In this document: in pieces, positions 18,588 to 27,378 of the stretch | Position numbering within the stretch: the stretch's first letter is position 1 | Layout of the letters: every line of letters begins with the position of its first letter | Assembly (NCBI GenBank): GCA_002399735.1 | Contig: DHEF01000015.1 | Location: forward strand, 238-38,613 | Direction: 5' to 3' | DNA length: 38,376 nucleotides | Source of the DNA: Chitinophagaceae bacterium UBA4857 | Lineage (GTDB): Bacteria > Bacteroidota > Bacteroidia > Chitinophagales > Chitinophagaceae | The notes under the pieces: model-generated | Told to the model about the DNA's origin: nothing | The model's input: only the letters and a program-made list of their open reading frames with translations | The model's database searches: none | Translations under genes and position numbers: made by a program

Positions 18588-18812
18588 TATGTTACCGGCA
18601 GTAGTGCTACTAGCATCGTTCCTTGCGTCGCACTCTTCAACTGCAGTAACACAGATGAACAATACTACCGTAAACAAAATGGATACGCTGTATTGTTGTG
18701 ATTGTAAAAAAGTAAAAATAATACATTTCACTGTTCATTAGCGAAGGGAACGATGAACGGAGCGTCGCAAGTAAAGATCAATCAGGGCAGTACAGCCGAC
18801 TAAATAAAAAAC
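18588..18812. repeat. Two modular intergenic repeats inside the polysaccharide locus
   Basis: Minus-strand copy at about 18590-18660: the tail complement ATTTTATGTTACCGGCAGTA is followed by core TTGCGTCGCACTCTT. Plus-strand copy at 18740-18812: core GAACGATGAACGGAGCGTCG, then TCAATCAGG and a tail running into TAAATAAAAAA just before rfbB. A further tail-like ACTACCGTAAACAAAAT lies at about 18663-18680. No exact promoter was found, so rfbB may depend on read-through from upstream. Confidence 0.7.
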
Positions 18813-18816
18813 AAAC

Positions 18817-19881
18817 ATGGCAAAAAAAACAATTATCATCACCGGCGGTGCCGGCTTTATAGGTTCACATGTAGTTAGATTATTTGTAAATAATTATCCT
18901 GATTATACGATTGTAAACCTTGATGCGTTAACCTATGCGGGTAATTTGGAAAACCTGAAGGACATAGCTGATGCGCCAAATTATATTTTTGAGAAAGTAA
19001 ATATTGTAGATGCTGGCGCTGTAAATGAAGTATTTCACAAACATAAACCAGATGGTGTTATTCACCTGGCGGCAGAAAGTCATGTTGATCGTTCGATTAC
19101 ATCGCCATTGGATTTTGTATATACAAATGTAGTGGGTACTGTGAACCTTTTAAATGCGGCCAAAGAATTGTGGAAGGATAATTATGAAGGGAAACGTTTC
19201 CACCATGTATCTACCGATGAAGTTTACGGTGCATTAGGTGCTACCGGATTTTTTACAGAAGAAACAAAGTACGATCCGCATTCCCCTTACTCTGCTTCTA
19301 AAGCAGCATCTGATCATTTTGTATATGCTTATGCTGATACTTATGGATTACCCATTGTTTTAACTAACTGTTCAAACAACTATGGCCCCAATCACTTTCC
19401 GGAAAAATTAATTCCGTTAATGATACACAATGTAATTAATAATAAACCTCTACCAGTTTATGGTGATGGAAAATATACCCGCGACTGGTTATATGTTATT
19501 GACCATGCCCGTGCTATTGATACCGTTTTTCATGAAGGAAAACAAGGTGATAAATACAATGTAGGTGGTTTTAACGAATGGCAAAATATTGATTTAGTTC
19601 ACTTGTTATGTAAACAAATGGATGAAAAACTAAACCGTGAGCCGGGCACCAGTGCTAAACTGATAACTTTTGTAAAAGACAGGCCAGGGCATGATTTGCG
19701 TTATGCCATTGATGCCAATAAAATAAATAAAGAGCTAGGCTGGAGCCCTTCTGTAACATTTGAAGAAGGTCTGGCAAGAACTATTGATTGGTATTTAGAA
19801 AATACAAAGTGGTTGGAGAACGTTACAAGTGGTGCTTACGCAGATTACTACGAAAACCAATATTCGTCTTCCTCAAATTAA
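18817..19881 (+). CDS. rfbB: dTDP-glucose 4,6-dehydratase
   Basis: NAD-dependent dehydratase (354 aa, usual length) that turns dTDP-glucose into dTDP-4-keto-6-deoxyglucose. It has TGGAGFIGSH at residues 9-18, NLDALTYAGNLENL, the active-site STDEVYG, and the SDR pair Y158/K162 (YSASK). SNNYGPNHFPEKLIPLMI is also diagnostic. It precedes rfbA by 24 bases. The usual partners rfbC and rfbD for dTDP-L-rhamnose are not in the window. The product may go to rhamnose by genes elsewhere or to another 6-deoxy sugar. It starts right after the repeat block at 18588-18812. Confidence 0.96.
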   Translation: MAKKTIIITGGAGFIGSHVVRLFVNNYPDYTIVNLDALTYAGNLENLKDIADAPNYIFEKVNIVDAGAVNEVFHKHKPDGVIHLAAESHVDRSITSPLDFVYTNVVGTVNLLNAAKELWKDNYEGKRFHHVSTDEVYGALGATGFFTEETKYDPHSPYSASKAASDHFVYAYADTYGLPIVLTNCSNNYGPNHFPEKLIPLMIHNVINNKPLPVYGDGKYTRDWLYVIDHARAIDTVFHEGKQGDKYNVGGFNEWQNIDLVHLLCKQMDEKLNREPGTSAKLITFVKDRPGHDLRYAIDANKINKELGWSPSVTFEEGLARTIDWYLENTKWLENVTSGAYADYYENQYSSSSN

Positions 19882-19905
19882 TCAATTAACTCTTAACCTG
19901 AAAAC

Positions 19906-20763
19906 ATGAAAGGAATTATTCTGGCCGGAGGATCTGGCACAAGACTTTACCCAATTACCAAAGCAATTAGCAAGCAGCTAATGCCGATATACGATAAGCC
20001 GATGATTTATTATCCCCTATCAACTTTAATGATGGCAGGTATTAAAGAGGTATTGATTATTACAACACCAGAAGACAATCCTTCTTTTAAAAGGTTATTA
20101 GGTGATGGCAGTAGTCTTGGTTGCAGATTTGAGTATGCCATTCAGGAAATACCAAATGGACTGGCTCAGGCTTTTGTAATTGGCGCTGACTTTATTGGTA
20201 ATGATAAAGTGGCGCTTGTTTTAGGCGATAATATTTTTCATGGGGCCGGTATGGGTAGACAATTAAAAAGCTTAAACGATATTGAAGGAGGTTATGTATT
20301 TGCCTATCAGGTAAGCGATCCTGAACGTTATGGTGTGGTAGAGTTTGATGAAAACATGCAGGCATTATCAATAGAAGAAAAACCAGCACAACCTAAGTCA
20401 AACTATGCTGTACCGGGTTTATATTTTTACGATAACAGTGTAGTGAAAATTGCGAAGGAATTAAAACCATCTCCACGTGGCGAATACGAGATAACCGATG
20501 TTAACAAAGAATACTTACATCAGGGAAATTTAAAAGTAGCTATACTTGATAGAGGAACCGCTTGGTTAGATACCGGTACTTTTGATTCGTTAAGCGATGC
20601 CAGTGAGTTTGTACGAGTAATAGAAAAAAGGCAAGGAACAAAAATTGGGTGCATTGAGGAAATTGCATACAGGAGTGGTTTTATCACAAAAGAAGAATTG
20701 TTAACTATATCGGAGGATTTGAAGAAGAGTGGATATGGAGAGTACTTGAAAAATATAGCTTAA
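19906..20763 (+). CDS. rfbA: Glucose-1-phosphate thymidylyltransferase
   Basis: Forms dTDP-glucose from dTTP and glucose 1-phosphate. At 285 aa it fits the short RfbA form. The N-terminal signature GIILAGGSGTRLYPITKAIS and KQLMPIYDKPMIYYPL bind the nucleotide. LVLGDNIFHG carries the metal-binding Asp, and EEKPAQPKSNYAVPGLYFYD and RGTAWLDTGT complete the core. It is co-transcribed with rfbB upstream, and the DUF4838-like gene starts 5 bases after its stop. The strong base-composition shift towards AT begins just after this gene. Confidence 0.96.
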   Translation: MKGIILAGGSGTRLYPITKAISKQLMPIYDKPMIYYPLSTLMMAGIKEVLIITTPEDNPSFKRLLGDGSSLGCRFEYAIQEIPNGLAQAFVIGADFIGNDKVALVLGDNIFHGAGMGRQLKSLNDIEGGYVFAYQVSDPERYGVVEFDENMQALSIEEKPAQPKSNYAVPGLYFYDNSVVKIAKELKPSPRGEYEITDVNKEYLHQGNLKVAILDRGTAWLDTGTFDSLSDASEFVRVIEKRQGTKIGCIEEIAYRSGFITKEELLTISEDLKKSGYGEYLKNIA

Positions 20764-20768
20764 CCACT

Positions 20769-23102
20769 ATGAAAATAAAACATTTAACAAAAACACTTTA
20801 CACTCTAATTTTCTGGTGTTCGTTTGCAATAGGTCAGAGTACTGTTATTATTTTTAATAACATAGATAATATTGCAGTTCAGGATTTGAGAGAGTGCTTA
20901 AAAGGTTATTCGGCCGGTACTATTGAAATCACCCAAATTAAGTTGGGTGACAGAACTGGACAAGATTTTTTTTTAAGAAGTGTAAATAATAAAACTGAAA
21001 TCCAATATACAACCCAAAATAGTTTAGAAAATGCTATTTATACCTATTTAGATATATTAGGCTTTCGTTGGTACGGGCCTGGTGATAATTGGTATATAAG
21101 CCCTAAAACATTGCCGAAAATTTCTATAGAAGGTAAGTGGTACAAACCATCCTTTCGTAATCGTTTTTTTTTTGGTACTGCGGGGTTAGACTTTGCCAAG
21201 CCTCAAGTTTTTGATCAAAGTAATTCTTATAAACAAAAATGGCATACATGGAAAAGACGCAACAGGTATAATTACGACTTTAAGGCTGCTGGTCATTCGG
21301 GGAGAAATTTCTATTTAGCAAACAAACCAACATTAGAAAAAAATATCCACTGGTTTAGTAGTGAGAAGGGCATGAAGAGCGGACGTCTTAAAATAGAATA
21401 TAAGGAAGCTGTGACACTTTATAAAAACTGGATACAAACATTGTTTAAAAACAATAAGGGCGACTTTATTGTTTTAGGAGTAGATCCCGAAGATGGAAGA
21501 GGCGGACCGGATGACCCATTACCGCCAAAAATGCCGAATATAAAAAATCATGCAGACAAATGGTGGTGGCTCGCAAATGAGGTAGCTAAAGATTATGATG
21601 AAAATAATAAACAAATTGTCATTTCGGCATATGCATATGGAGATGGGGTGACAAATGCTCTGGCGCCAAGTTTTAAGCTACGAAAAAATATTTACCCGAT
21701 ATTAGTACCATATGCTTTTCAAAGAGCATATTTACCACCTGAAGAAATGATTTTTGAATGGTCAAAAAAAGTTACGGGTTACATGGCAATACGTGACTAT
21801 TGGAATATAACACAATGGAGTCTGGGAGTACCTCAATTTAATTTGTATACTTTAAAACAAAAACTCGATTTGTGGGAAAAGTATGGTATTGATGGAATAA
21901 ATATTGAAACTACGGATGCCGCAGGGCCAATGGGGCATGCCCTATGGTTAGCAGGACAACTTCAATGGGATAATTCGCAAAATTTTGAAAAATTGTATTC
22001 TCAATATCTGGTTGACTGTTTCGGTAATGCAGCACAAGTCATGCGAAGAATGTTTGACAGATGGAGTTTGAATTACCAAGGACTGGCTGATGTATCATTT
22101 ACCATGTATGACCTAAAGCAAGCAGAAGGGTTAGTAAACAAAAAGTCAAACTACTGGAAAAGAATAACAGAACTTAAAGCATATGTCCTCTATCTTAAAC
22201 TGTTTTATGAATTAGATGGCTCACAAGAAAGAAAAAATAAATTATTTATATACATGTACCAAATTCATCATTTGATGATGGTACAGACAGCTGCATTTAT
22301 AAATCAAAAATATATCAAACCTTTTGACAAAGGTAATATTTTGCCTCTTGCGACATCGATAAGTCAATTGCCTTTAGAAGATATTGATGACTTATTCCAA
22401 AAAACTTTAAAAAACACACCAAAACCTTACACGATAAGTAGTTTTGTTTTTGATTTTGACAAAGTTGGCTATATATCTGCCATTGACAATAAAATCTGGA
22501 AGTATGGTTCAGTTAGGTGTAATTTCTTTTTTAAAGCTCCTTTTTCAGGCACACTGGAATTAGATGCGGGTGGAATGACTAATACTGACTTTTTAATAAC
22601 AGTTGGGGGACAAAAGATTTATAGAGAATTTTTAGGTAAAAATAATTCTGACTATACCGAAACATTAGACAATCGTACTTGGTTTTTAAAAAAAATAAAA
22701 ATAACAATAGAAAAAGGTAAAGAATATCATATTCAGGCTAGAAGTGGAAATGCGAGAGTTAAAGTTAAAACATCAGGGATTGTTTTATTTAAAAAACCAG
22801 GTACTGAAGACTTTGATAACTACCAGTATCCTATTCAATACTTCTATGTACCCCAAAATGCAACTGAAATAATATTTTCCGATCCACATTTAGAAGGTCG
22901 AAATGGCAAAGGTTATCTGATTAGTCCAACAGGAGAAAAACAGAAAAGAGAGTCTACAGCTATAAAAAATATGCATCGAGTTGTTGTTCCTCAAAAATGG
23001 AGAGGTAAAGTATGGAAAGCAAGTTTTGCTCACCCTATCTGGAGTTTTAAAAATATACCTAATTATACAAGTCTTCAGGACTTTCAATACATAGAAGACT
23101 AA
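20769..23102 (+). CDS. Secreted DUF4838-like protein, possible glycoside hydrolase, in the polysaccharide operon
   Basis: A 777-aa exported protein with a signal peptide (residues 1-23, ending AIGQS). Residues about 25-115 resemble the N-terminal alpha/beta domain of GH20/GH67 and DUF4838 proteins (ENAIYTYLDILGFRWYGPGDNW). About 120-480 looks like a TIM-barrel-type region, with VLGVDPEDGRGGPDDPLPP where DUF4838 proteins have a short Asp/Cys-rich motif. IDGINIETTDAAGPMGHALWL is a second acidic patch that could hold catalytic residues. The last 220 residues look like a beta-sandwich (about 560-690) plus a tail. It is tightly coupled to rfbA (5 bases) and to the flippase gene (TAATG overlap). 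Trimming, release or modification of the exported glycan is a reasonable guess; no activity can be assigned. Confidence 0.6.
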   Translation: MKIKHLTKTLYTLIFWCSFAIGQSTVIIFNNIDNIAVQDLRECLKGYSAGTIEITQIKLGDRTGQDFFLRSVNNKTEIQYTTQNSLENAIYTYLDILGFRWYGPGDNWYISPKTLPKISIEGKWYKPSFRNRFFFGTAGLDFAKPQVFDQSNSYKQKWHTWKRRNRYNYDFKAAGHSGRNFYLANKPTLEKNIHWFSSEKGMKSGRLKIEYKEAVTLYKNWIQTLFKNNKGDFIVLGVDPEDGRGGPDDPLPPKMPNIKNHADKWWWLANEVAKDYDENNKQIVISAYAYGDGVTNALAPSFKLRKNIYPILVPYAFQRAYLPPEEMIFEWSKKVTGYMAIRDYWNITQWSLGVPQFNLYTLKQKLDLWEKYGIDGINIETTDAAGPMGHALWLAGQLQWDNSQNFEKLYSQYLVDCFGNAAQVMRRMFDRWSLNYQGLADVSFTMYDLKQAEGLVNKKSNYWKRITELKAYVLYLKLFYELDGSQERKNKLFIYMYQIHHLMMVQTAAFINQKYIKPFDKGNILPLATSISQLPLEDIDDLFQKTLKNTPKPYTISSFVFDFDKVGYISAIDNKIWKYGSVRCNFFFKAPFSGTLELDAGGMTNTDFLITVGGQKIYREFLGKNNSDYTETLDNRTWFLKKIKITIEKGKEYHIQARSGNARVKVKTSGIVLFKKPGTEDFDNYQYPIQYFYVPQNATEIIFSDPHLEGRNGKGYLISPTGEKQKRESTAIKNMHRVVVPQKWRGKVWKASFAHPIWSFKNIPNYTSLQDFQYIED

Positions 23103-24532
23103 TGTCATTAAGAAAAAAAGCGATTTCTGGTTTATATTGGTCATTTATTGATGTATTTGTAACAAGGGGGGTATCATTAGCCGCAGCAGTTTTGATGGCA
23201 AGAGTATTGTCACCGGAAGACTTTGGGCTAATGGGAATGATTTATATTTTTACAGCTGTTGCAAGTAGTTTAGTTGATGCGGGTATGACGGCATCATTAA
23301 TACGTGATCCAAACCCGGATAATAAAGACTATTCCACTGTATTCTACATGAACACATGTGTAAGCCTATGTCTGTATATTATAATATTTATTTTTGCCCC
23401 GAGTATATCCAATTTTTACTCCCAACCACAATTAGTTTCATTAATACGGGTTTATAGCTTAATTTTTATAATAAATTCATTTTCCGGTGTTCAACACGCG
23501 ATAAATTCGAGAATGCTTCTTTTTAAAAAAATGACAGTTCTTAATTTACCTGCAATAATTATAGGAGCAATTATAGGTTTATTATTTGTTTATAATGGTT
23601 ATGGAGTGTGGAGTTTAATTTACATGCAATTAAGCACACAATTTTTATATTCTGCTTTTTTATGGACTAGAACGGAATGGAAACCTACTTTACTTTTTTC
23701 AAAAACTCATCTAAAAAAACATCTGGGCTTTGGTTATAAATTAACATTGGCAAGTTTGCTAAATTCAGTTTTTGATAATGCTTATAATGTTATTATTGGC
23801 AAGTTTTACCCAGTTCAAATTTTAGGTCAGTTTGATAGGGCTAAAACATTTAACAATTATCCTGTTAAGATTTTAACAGCAATGATTAGCAAAGTAACTT
23901 ATCCTATATTGGCAAGTATACAAAACGATAAGGAAAAACTGCTCGAAGGATACAGAAAGATAATGAAACTAACCTTTTTTGTATCTGTACCGATTATGCT
24001 ATCGCTATCCATCGTATCAAAGCCATTACTGCTTTTTTTTCTAGGGAATAAATGGGCGTTAGCGGCAGATTTGTTTAAAATTTTATGCATTGCTGGCATA
24101 TTATTCCCCATACATACATTTAATATAAACTTGTTAAGAGTACTGGGCAGAAGTGATTTATTGTTAAGGAATGAAATTATTAAAAAAATTATTGCCGTAA
24201 TTATTATAATATTAGCCTTCCCTCACGGAATTCATGTAGTAGTTTGGTCGGCCGTTTTAATATCACTTATAGAGCTTTTGGTGAATACATATTATTCAGG
24301 TGTACTTATTAAGTACTCTTTAAAAGTTCAAATTAATGATAACAAAAAAACTATAATTGCGGGCCTAAGTATGTACATCATCGGGTGGATTAGTAGTCTA
24401 ATTTTAAAGGAATACAGTTACCCTTTTCAAATTCTGAGCATAGGAATTTTAAGTTTTTTTATTTATCTAGTCGTTAATCTAACACTTAAAAACGAAACCT
24501 TAAAAATAATTAGATCTGTATATAAATTTTAA
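23102..24532 (+). CDS. Wzx-type polysaccharide flippase (WzxC-like, MOP superfamily)
   Basis: A 476-aa inner-membrane protein with about 12-14 hydrophobic segments. The N terminus LRKKAISGLYWSFIDVFVTRG followed by VLMARVLSPEDFGLMGMIYIF is typical of the WzxC/PST(2) group, which moves lipid-linked sugar repeat units across the inner membrane. Its ATG overlaps the preceding stop (TAATG), so translation is coupled. Codon use is very AT-rich, like the rest of this segment. A 63-base gap separates it from the pyruvyl transferase gene. Confidence 0.92.
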   Translation: MSLRKKAISGLYWSFIDVFVTRGVSLAAAVLMARVLSPEDFGLMGMIYIFTAVASSLVDAGMTASLIRDPNPDNKDYSTVFYMNTCVSLCLYIIIFIFAPSISNFYSQPQLVSLIRVYSLIFIINSFSGVQHAINSRMLLFKKMTVLNLPAIIIGAIIGLLFVYNGYGVWSLIYMQLSTQFLYSAFLWTRTEWKPTLLFSKTHLKKHLGFGYKLTLASLLNSVFDNAYNVIIGKFYPVQILGQFDRAKTFNNYPVKILTAMISKVTYPILASIQNDKEKLLEGYRKIMKLTFFVSVPIMLSLSIVSKPLLLFFLGNKWALAADLFKILCIAGILFPIHTFNINLLRVLGRSDLLLRNEIIKKIIAVIIIILAFPHGIHVVVWSAVLISLIELLVNTYYSGVLIKYSLKVQINDNKKTIIAGLSMYIIGWISSLILKEYSYPFQILSIGILSFFIYLVVNLTLKNETLKIIRSVYKF

Positions 24533-24595
24533 TCACTTATCAAATAAAACTTACTATTTATTAGTAACACTTTATGTCGTAAAACATATAAAACA

Positions 24596-25564
24596 ATGAC
24601 AATACAACCATTCTCAACAATAAGCTTATTTGATACCTCAATCGCAACAGGTAACATAGGAGACGAGATAATCATGGACGCTGTTAACGATGTAATACAT
24701 GAGATTTTTCACTCCAATAGAATAGTAAGACTAGCATCTCATGATAAAATAGGTATTACATCTTTATCTACTATCAAGAAATCAAATTTTGGAATTGTTG
24801 GTGGGTCGAATATATTATCATCATCGATGAATAAATATAAACAATGGCAACTAGATTGGATTGACTTTTACTTTTTACGTAAAAAAGTTCTTTTGCTTGG
24901 TGTGGGCTGGAGAAAATATCAACAACAAACCAATTTTTATACGAAAAGTTTATTAAGGAGAATATGCATAGACAACTTTGAGCATTCTGTAAGAGACCAA
25001 TACACACTTGATAAACTAAACAAAATCGGTATTAATAATGTAATTAACACGTCTTGCCCTACTATGTGGAAGTTAAATAGGGAGCATTGTAATGCCATTA
25101 ATAAAAGCAAAAGCTCTACTGTCATTTTCACTCTAACAGACTATGATAAAAATCCTACAAACGACAAAAAATTAATTTCATGTTTATTTAACAATTATCA
25201 AAGCGTTGCATTTTGGCCACAAGGCAGATCCGACATGCAATACATTAAGGAGTTAGATATAAACAATCAAATAAAAATAATAGCTCCAAATTTAAAAGCA
25301 TATAACGACTTTCTTACGCAAAATGATTGTGATTATATTGGCACTAGGCTACATGGAGGTGTACGAGCATTACAAAAGAAGAAAAGAAGTATTATCATAG
25401 GTATTGATAACCGAGCAACTGAAAAGAAGAAAGATTTCAATCTTTTAGTTTTAGACAGGTCCGAAATTGATTCGCTCGATAGTATGATAAATAAGGATTT
25501 AATAATGGATATAAAAATTCCTGAACATCAAATAACTAAATGGAAAAACCAGTTTCTAGCGTGA
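24596..25564 (+). CDS. Polysaccharide pyruvyl transferase family protein
   Basis: A 322-aa member of the PS_pyruv_trans family (CsaB/WcaK-like), which moves the enolpyruvyl group of PEP onto a sugar to form an acidic ketal. The N-terminal ATGNIGDEIIMDAV, the central FWPQGRSDMQYIKEL, and the C-terminal CDYIGTRLHGGVRALQKKKRS with its conserved R-x-H-G are diagnostic. Some relatives add pyruvate to secondary cell-wall or colanic-type glycans, while others are of unknown substrate. Being inside the glycosyltransferase run, it most likely decorates the repeat unit. Its stop overlaps a GTG start of the next gene (GTGA). Confidence 0.88.
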   Translation: MTIQPFSTISLFDTSIATGNIGDEIIMDAVNDVIHEIFHSNRIVRLASHDKIGITSLSTIKKSNFGIVGGSNILSSSMNKYKQWQLDWIDFYFLRKKVLLLGVGWRKYQQQTNFYTKSLLRRICIDNFEHSVRDQYTLDKLNKIGINNVINTSCPTMWKLNREHCNAINKSKSSTVIFTLTDYDKNPTNDKKLISCLFNNYQSVAFWPQGRSDMQYIKELDINNQIKIIAPNLKAYNDFLTQNDCDYIGTRLHGGVRALQKKKRSIIIGIDNRATEKKKDFNLLVLDRSEIDSLDSMINKDLIMDIKIPEHQITKWKNQFLA

Positions 25565-26631
25565 AAATAATTAGAGTTTCTACCTACCTCGATTACGGAG
25601 GCATAGAGTCAAAAATGGTAAATCTATCGACATTTAAAGACTCAAATGAATGGATTTTTATGGCGCTAGGAAAAGGAGGGGATGCGGAGCGAAAAATTAA
25701 TTCCAATGGTAAAAAGACCATAATCCTTAACCAATCACCCAAAATCCCTTCAATAAAAATTATCATAAAGTTAACTCGTCTTTTTAGAAAGCTTAGAGCT
25801 GATGTTGTTCACTCATCTGGAGCAGAGGCTAATTTTCATTGTTTAATTGCAGCACGACTAAGTGGTGTTAAAGTAATTATTGCTGAAGAAATAGGAATAC
25901 CAAATCATAAAGAGTTAGCCAGAAAAGTGTTTAGTTTATTGTATAAAAGATGTAATTATGTACTTGGAGAATCAATAAAAGTAACTGACTTTATCGCTGC
26001 AAATTATAAAGTTGACAAAGAGAAAGTTGTAACAATTTCAAACTTTGTAAACCCAAAGTTATCAATAGAAAATACATTAAAAAAAAAATCGAGTCCTTTA
26101 TTTAGATTAATAAGTGTGTGTAGGTTAGAACCTGTTAAAAACATTGAAGGGGTTTTAGAAGCTGTTAAGCAAATCGCAATAGAAGATAATATTCCAATAG
26201 AGTATGTTATTGTTGGGGATGGTTCATTGGAAACGCATCTCAAAAACCATGTAAATCATTTGGGTATACAAAAATATGTAACGTTTAAAGGTTATCAGAA
26301 AAACCCTATTGCTGATCTTTTGGAAGCTGACTTATACATTATTAATTCATTTTCAGAAGGTTTTTCTAATTCCATGTTAGAAGCTATGTCACTAGGGATA
26401 CCTGTCCTTACTACAAATGTTGGTGGAGCAAAAGATGTAATTACAAACGATAGAAACGGGTGGGTTCTGTCAGATTTTGAAATATCGACATTAAAGAATA
26501 GCATTTTATTTATAAAAACCCTACCGCCATCTGAACTCCGTTCTATTGCTGAAGCTGGTAGGAATCGAGTGAATAAAGAATTCTCTATTCTTTCACATGT
26601 CCAACAGTTAATGAACATCTATAAAAAATAA
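25561..26631 (+). CDS. Glycosyltransferase, GT4 family
   Basis: GT-B fold retaining sugar transferase, 356 aa from GTG 25561. The N-terminal lobe begins KIIRVSTYLDYGGIESKMVNLS with the typical Gly-Gly turn. The C-terminal lobe has RLISVCRLEPVKNIEGVLEAV, VIVGDGSLE, and the nucleotide-sugar site NSFSEGFSNSMLEAMSLGIPV with E-x7-E spacing. An alternative ATG at 25540 adds seven residues; GTG 25561 is preferred because it gives the common GTGA stop-start overlap and a family-like N terminus. The sugar and linkage cannot be read from sequence. Confidence 0.88.
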   Translation: MKIIRVSTYLDYGGIESKMVNLSTFKDSNEWIFMALGKGGDAERKINSNGKKTIILNQSPKIPSIKIIIKLTRLFRKLRADVVHSSGAEANFHCLIAARLSGVKVIIAEEIGIPNHKELARKVFSLLYKRCNYVLGESIKVTDFIAANYKVDKEKVVTISNFVNPKLSIENTLKKKSSPLFRLISVCRLEPVKNIEGVLEAVKQIAIEDNIPIEYVIVGDGSLETHLKNHVNHLGIQKYVTFKGYQKNPIADLLEADLYIINSFSEGFSNSMLEAMSLGIPVLTTNVGGAKDVITNDRNGWVLSDFEISTLKNSILFIKTLPPSELRSIAEAGRNRVNKEFSILSHVQQLMNIYKK

Positions 26632-26637
26632 TTTATT

Positions 26638-27369
26638 ATGTCAAACGCTAAGATCAAAGTATCTATAATTATTTTAACATATAATGCTCCTAGGTATGTC
26701 AAGATTACATTGGATTCAATCATAACAACAACTGAAATAGACTATGAGATAATTGTAGTTGACAATGCCTCACGAATAAAAACAAAAAAAATATTATTAA
26801 ACTATTTTAATAAAGGGGTTATCAACAAACTTCTCTTTTTGGATGAAAATACATTTTTTGCAAAAGGTAACAATATAGGTTCAAAGTTATGTGATATAAA
26901 CTCTACACACATATTACTCCTTAACTCTGATATAAAAGTTAATAACAAAGACTGGTTGAAAGTATTAGTCAATTCACACAAAAAAGGCGCTACTTCATTT
27001 GGTATAACTGTTAATGAGCCCGTTCGAGCTGATGGATTTTGTTTTTTGATTGATAAAGAGATTTATCTGAATAATTTACTCGATGAAAATTATGAATGGT
27101 GGTGGTCCGTAACAAAACTTCAGGGAGTAATTCTAAGAGAGGGGTACTCAATTCAATCTTTTATCAATCATGATGAATATTTATATCATTATGGAGGAAG
27201 GTCAAAAATGGACCTAACAAAAGTTAAAGGGCTGGATATTGATATGACTGAAGTTAACAATTGGTTTAAAGACAAAAAAGTTGAGCAAATAGATTTAGGT
27301 TCAAAAATAGTAGTATCTGCACTTCAAAAAAAAATTAGGAAGCTAACAGATATTGTTCTAAACAAGTAA
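26638..27369 (+). CDS. Glycosyltransferase, GT2 family (short)
   Basis: GT-A fold inverting transferase of only 243 aa; family members usually run 270-330. IKVSIIILTYNAPRYVKITLDSI, YEIIVVDNASRIK and FAKGNNIG form the nucleotide-binding half, and LLLNSDIKV supplies the acidic metal-binding motif. In the acceptor half, GFCFLIDKEIY and the HDEYLYHYGG segment are typical. It is short mainly at the C terminus, which has no membrane helix; it is intact in frame, so it is probably functional. It sits 6 bases after the GT4 gene and 9 bases before the next. Confidence 0.85.
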   Translation: MSNAKIKVSIIILTYNAPRYVKITLDSIITTTEIDYEIIVVDNASRIKTKKILLNYFNKGVINKLLFLDENTFFAKGNNIGSKLCDINSTHILLLNSDIKVNNKDWLKVLVNSHKKGATSFGITVNEPVRADGFCFLIDKEIYLNNLLDENYEWWWSVTKLQGVILREGYSIQSFINHDEYLYHYGGRSKMDLTKVKGLDIDMTEVNNWFKDKKVEQIDLGSKIVVSALQKKIRKLTDIVLNK

Positions 27370-27378
27370 TAAAGTCGA

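Noticed and set aside
26638..27369. Short GT2 gene as a truncated pseudogene
   Set aside because: The frame is intact, both halves of the catalytic domain are visible, and the gene is tightly packed between its neighbours.
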